Shown: piece after piece, positions 4,283 through 6,037 of the stretch | Position numbering within the stretch: position 1 is the stretch's first letter | Layout of the letters: every line of letters starts with the position of its first letter | Origin: Nostoc sp. CHAB 5715 | GTDB taxonomy: Bacteria > Cyanobacteriota > Cyanobacteriia > Cyanobacteriales > Nostocaceae | Assembly: GCF_020829685.1 (NCBI RefSeq) | Contig: NZ_JAIVFR010000432.1 | Location: forward strand, 1-6,037 | Reading direction: 5' to 3' | Length of the DNA stretch: 6,037 bases | Notes under the pieces: generated by a model | Databases searched by the model: none | What the model saw: only the letters and a program-made list of their open reading frames with translations | What the model was told of the DNA's origin: nothing | Translations under genes and position numbers: made by a program

Positions 4283-5401
4283 ATGGAACTCGAAGAAAAG
4301 CAACAAAAAACTGAGGTAGCTCCAGACTCACCTACTGAGGCGACTTCTTCGCAGCCAGAGGAGATGTTCGCACAAACCGATCCAGGAGTATTGCTCCAAG
4401 GGATGCTTGCCCGTCTGAACACACGTATCAAGCCACGCGGTGAGGTGATTATGCCAGCGGTACCGGCATTACTGGACCATTACATGGAGTCATTAGCAAC
4501 GCTGTTTGAGACGCTTGGCAAAACTTTCTCTGCTGAAGATCTAGAGCAACTAAGTGAGATTCTTGCCGAACAGCTTGAAGAAGGGTTTCGTGCCTCTCCT
4601 CACTCAAATGTGGTCGTTCGGTATCAGCCAGAGAAATCACCATCCACAGGCATTGTTTATCATATAGCACCGGCAGTTTCTACGGTTACAGACGAGTATA
4701 AGTACTGGGTTGAAACCAGAGAGCCACCTCTGTTCGGGAAATATCCTGATGCGAAGGTCATGAACATCGCCGCTCAGCTCGGTGACCCTGCTAGTGTACC
4801 CATTTTAGACGTTGGTGCAGGTACAGGTCGCAATACATTGCCCCTGGCAAGGCTAGGACACGCAGTAGATGTAGTAGAACTTACACCTGAGTTTACCGAG
4901 CAAATCCAGGCAGCAGCAACAGCAGAGGGATTGGCGGTCAATATTACCCAAGGGGATATTCTCGACCCACTGGTGCAGATGCGACCTACCTACTATCAGC
5001 TGGCTGTTGTGGCAGAGGTGGTTTCTCACTTCCGAACTCTGGAGCAGCTCCGGTTGCTATTGGCTAAAATGTGTGAAGTACTCCGCCCTGGCGGTCTGTT
5101 GCTGCTCAACTCATTCTTAACAGTAGATGACTACGAACCAGACCAATTGGCACGGCAGATGTCGCAAGTGAATTGGTCATCCTTCGTGACGAAGTCAGAG
5201 TTGGCGGCGGCAATAGATCAATTACCCATCGAAATGTTGTCAGAGGAGTCAGAGCTTGAGTATGAACGCAATCATCTACCATCTGAAGCGTGGCCGCCAA
5301 CGGGCTGGTTTATTAACTGGGCCAGTGGTCGCGATCTGTTTGGTTTTGACAACGTAAAGCCACCTATGGAATTACGCTGGTTGGTGTTTAAAAGACTTTA
5401 A
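4283..5401 (+). CDS. Class I SAM-dependent methyltransferase with N-terminal extension
   Basis: 372 residues. The methyltransferase core begins near residue 172. Motif I is ILDVGAGTGR (174-183), the SAM-binding glycine loop. The acidic residue ending strand 2 is Glu199 (VDVVEL). GDI (224-226) is the motif II region, and LRPGGLLLLNSF (267-278) is the usual strand before the substrate region. AVVAEVVSHF (241-250) takes the motif IV place. Residues 1-30 are polar and acidic and probably disordered. Residues 31-160 form an extra domain rich in predicted helix that I do not recognise. It may give specificity or mediate dimerisation. The substrate is unknown. An in-frame TAG at 4277-4279 fixes the earliest start. 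The ATG has only a distant GAAGGA (about 17 bases), so translation may be weak, or a later start may be used. The gene is separated from the peptide array by a terminator and an IS remnant, and a link to peptide modification cannot be claimed. Confidence 0.93.
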   Translation: MELEEKQQKTEVAPDSPTEATSSQPEEMFAQTDPGVLLQGMLARLNTRIKPRGEVIMPAVPALLDHYMESLATLFETLGKTFSAEDLEQLSEILAEQLEEGFRASPHSNVVVRYQPEKSPSTGIVYHIAPAVSTVTDEYKYWVETREPPLFGKYPDAKVMNIAAQLGDPASVPILDVGAGTGRNTLPLARLGHAVDVVELTPEFTEQIQAAATAEGLAVNITQGDILDPLVQMRPTYYQLAVVAEVVSHFRTLEQLRLLLAKMCEVLRPGGLLLLNSFLTVDDYEPDQLARQMSQVNWSSFVTKSELAAAIDQLPIEMLSEESELEYERNHLPSEAWPPTGWFINWASGRDLFGFDNVKPPMELRWLVFKRL

Positions 5402-5413
5402 ACAGCTAGTTCA

Positions 5414-5483
5414 GATAGTGAAAACTATCCGCGACATTCACGACGACTCTAGGATTAGAAATCATACTGAGTAACCCTAATCC
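5414..5483 (+). other. Two short hairpins just after the methyltransferase gene
   Basis: gatagt-gaaa-actatc (5414-5429) is a perfect 6-bp stem with a GNRA-type loop. ggattag (5452-5458) pairs with ctaatcc (5477-5483). Neither is followed by a T run, so they may stabilise the 3' end of the transcript rather than terminate it. Confidence 0.4.
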
Positions 5484-5535
5484 AAACTTTATTCACCCAC
5501 TCTAAAGTGACAAATCTCTCTTGCCATCAGCAGTT

Positions 5536-5558
5536 AGACCACGTTAGGTGGGCTTTTT
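5536..5558 (+). terminator. Probable weak Rho-independent terminator after the methyltransferase gene
   Basis: agaccac (5536-5542) pairs with gtgggct (5548-5554), with one A-G mismatch and a 5-base loop, and T follows to 5558. It lies about 135 bases after the methyltransferase stop and is correctly oriented. The stem is short, so efficiency is uncertain. Confidence 0.5.
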
Positions 5559-5742
5559 CTAGTTGCTACTATCCCTCTTCTGTCGCTCTCCGCAGATGAA
5601 GAGATGTAACCCTTACCACACAAGACTTTTAGTCTAAAGCAATGATTATATCCATCATATTATAAAATAAAGCCACAAACCCAATCCCAGTCAGAGTTTT
5701 AAAAGTTGCCTTTGATTTTTGTTTTCGGAAAGTGACAGAAGA

Positions 5743-5844
5743 GGGCTATAGCGTTTCCTAAGCAGATGAGGTACACCCAAATGTTTTTTACCAAGGTTAG
5801 TAGCTTTGACAATGTACCTCACCAGGTCGGAAGCGCTATAACCC
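5743..5844. mobile_element. MITE-like element with imperfect terminal inverted repeats
   Basis: gggctatagcgtttcc (5743-5758) and ggaagcgctataaccc (5829-5844) are inverted complements at 14 of 16 positions. A second perfect pair lies inside: tgaggtaca (5767-5775) with tgtacctca (5813-5821). The element is about 100 bp with no coding capacity. The tatagcg/cgctata ends resemble those of small non-autonomous elements spread through cyanobacterial genomes. The parent transposase family is not determinable here. Confidence 0.6.
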
Positions 5845-5866
5845 AAGTTGCTAGTTACTCTTATGA

Positions 5867-5874
5867 GCGATCGC
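5867..5874. repeat. HIP1 octamer gcgatcgc
   Basis: One copy of the highly iterated palindrome gcgatcgc, over-represented in most cyanobacterial genomes. It supports the cyanobacterial origin of the window. Confidence 0.8.
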
Positions 5875-5924
5875 TTTGGGACAGTTAAGCATGGGTAAGT
5901 CCTAGTTTATGTCAAATGCCCCAC

Positions 5925-5969
5925 CCACAAGGGGATGTGGCTTGCAACTAGACCACAAGGGTCTGTGGC
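5925..5969. repeat. Pair of near-identical hairpins CCACA-N6-TGTGGC
   Basis: ccaca-agggga-tgtggc (5925-5941) and ccaca-agggtc-tgtggc (5953-5969) are two perfect 5-bp stems repeated every 28 bases. Around them acagtta (5881-5887) and tgactgt (5982-5988) are nearly complementary, giving an overall folded block from about 5880 to 5990. It could be the structured end of a mobile element or a small RNA. No open frame covers it. Confidence 0.5.
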
Positions 5970-6037
5970 ATACGGGTAATTGACTGTACCCTGTCTCTCC
6001 GTCTGACCAGCAGTAGAGAGAAGAAGTTTCTGTTCTC

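Noticed and set aside
4449..5300. Minus-strand frames inside the methyltransferase gene
   Set aside because: They lie opposite a complete gene with clear motifs and show no features of their own.

Overview
The window looks like accessory DNA from a cyanobacterium, probably filamentous. Supporting signs are a HIP1 octamer (gcgatcgc, 5867-5874), dispersed hairpin elements with 'gtaggttgggttg' arms, a 9-bp 'cgccaagt.' tandem repeat, AT-rich intergenic DNA, and peptide leaders of the kind seen on cyanobacterial bacteriocin-like precursors. I cannot assign a genus. About two thirds of the window is non-coding and dense in repeats.

Left part, minus strand (about 195-921). A small gene (595-921) encodes a leader followed by a collagen-like Gly-X-Y repeat. 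Downstream on the same strand lies a decayed start of a C39-peptidase ABC transporter (195-299). It keeps a ribosome binding site and the catalytic-Cys motif EEDCG, but the reading frame breaks after about 25 residues. A nested inverted-repeat element lies between the two.

Middle (922-2251). About 1.3 kb holds no gene that I can support. It contains a perfect 21-bp inverted repeat, a 9-bp tandem repeat and a second nested hairpin element.

Centre, plus strand (2252-3596). Four tandem genes encode 88-89-residue precursors. Each has an almost identical leader ending in Gly-Gly and an Arg/Gly-rich then Gly-Gly-X core without Cys. The spacers between them are nearly identical, so the array arose by recent duplication. 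A structured 3' region and a Rho-independent terminator (3764-3835) follow. The leader matches that of the collagen-like gene position by position (L-T-x-x-E-E-x-x-L-x-x-G), so all five peptides probably belong to one export system. The C39 transporter is the expected class of partner, but only its relic is present here. A working transporter must be elsewhere, or the system is orphaned.

Right part. An IS5-like left-end fragment (3969-4088) precedes a complete class I SAM-dependent methyltransferase (4283-5401), whose link to the peptides is unproven. The last 600 bases contain weak terminators, a MITE-like long inverted repeat (5743-5844) and a pair of near-identical hairpins (5925-5969) resembling the structured end of a mobile element.
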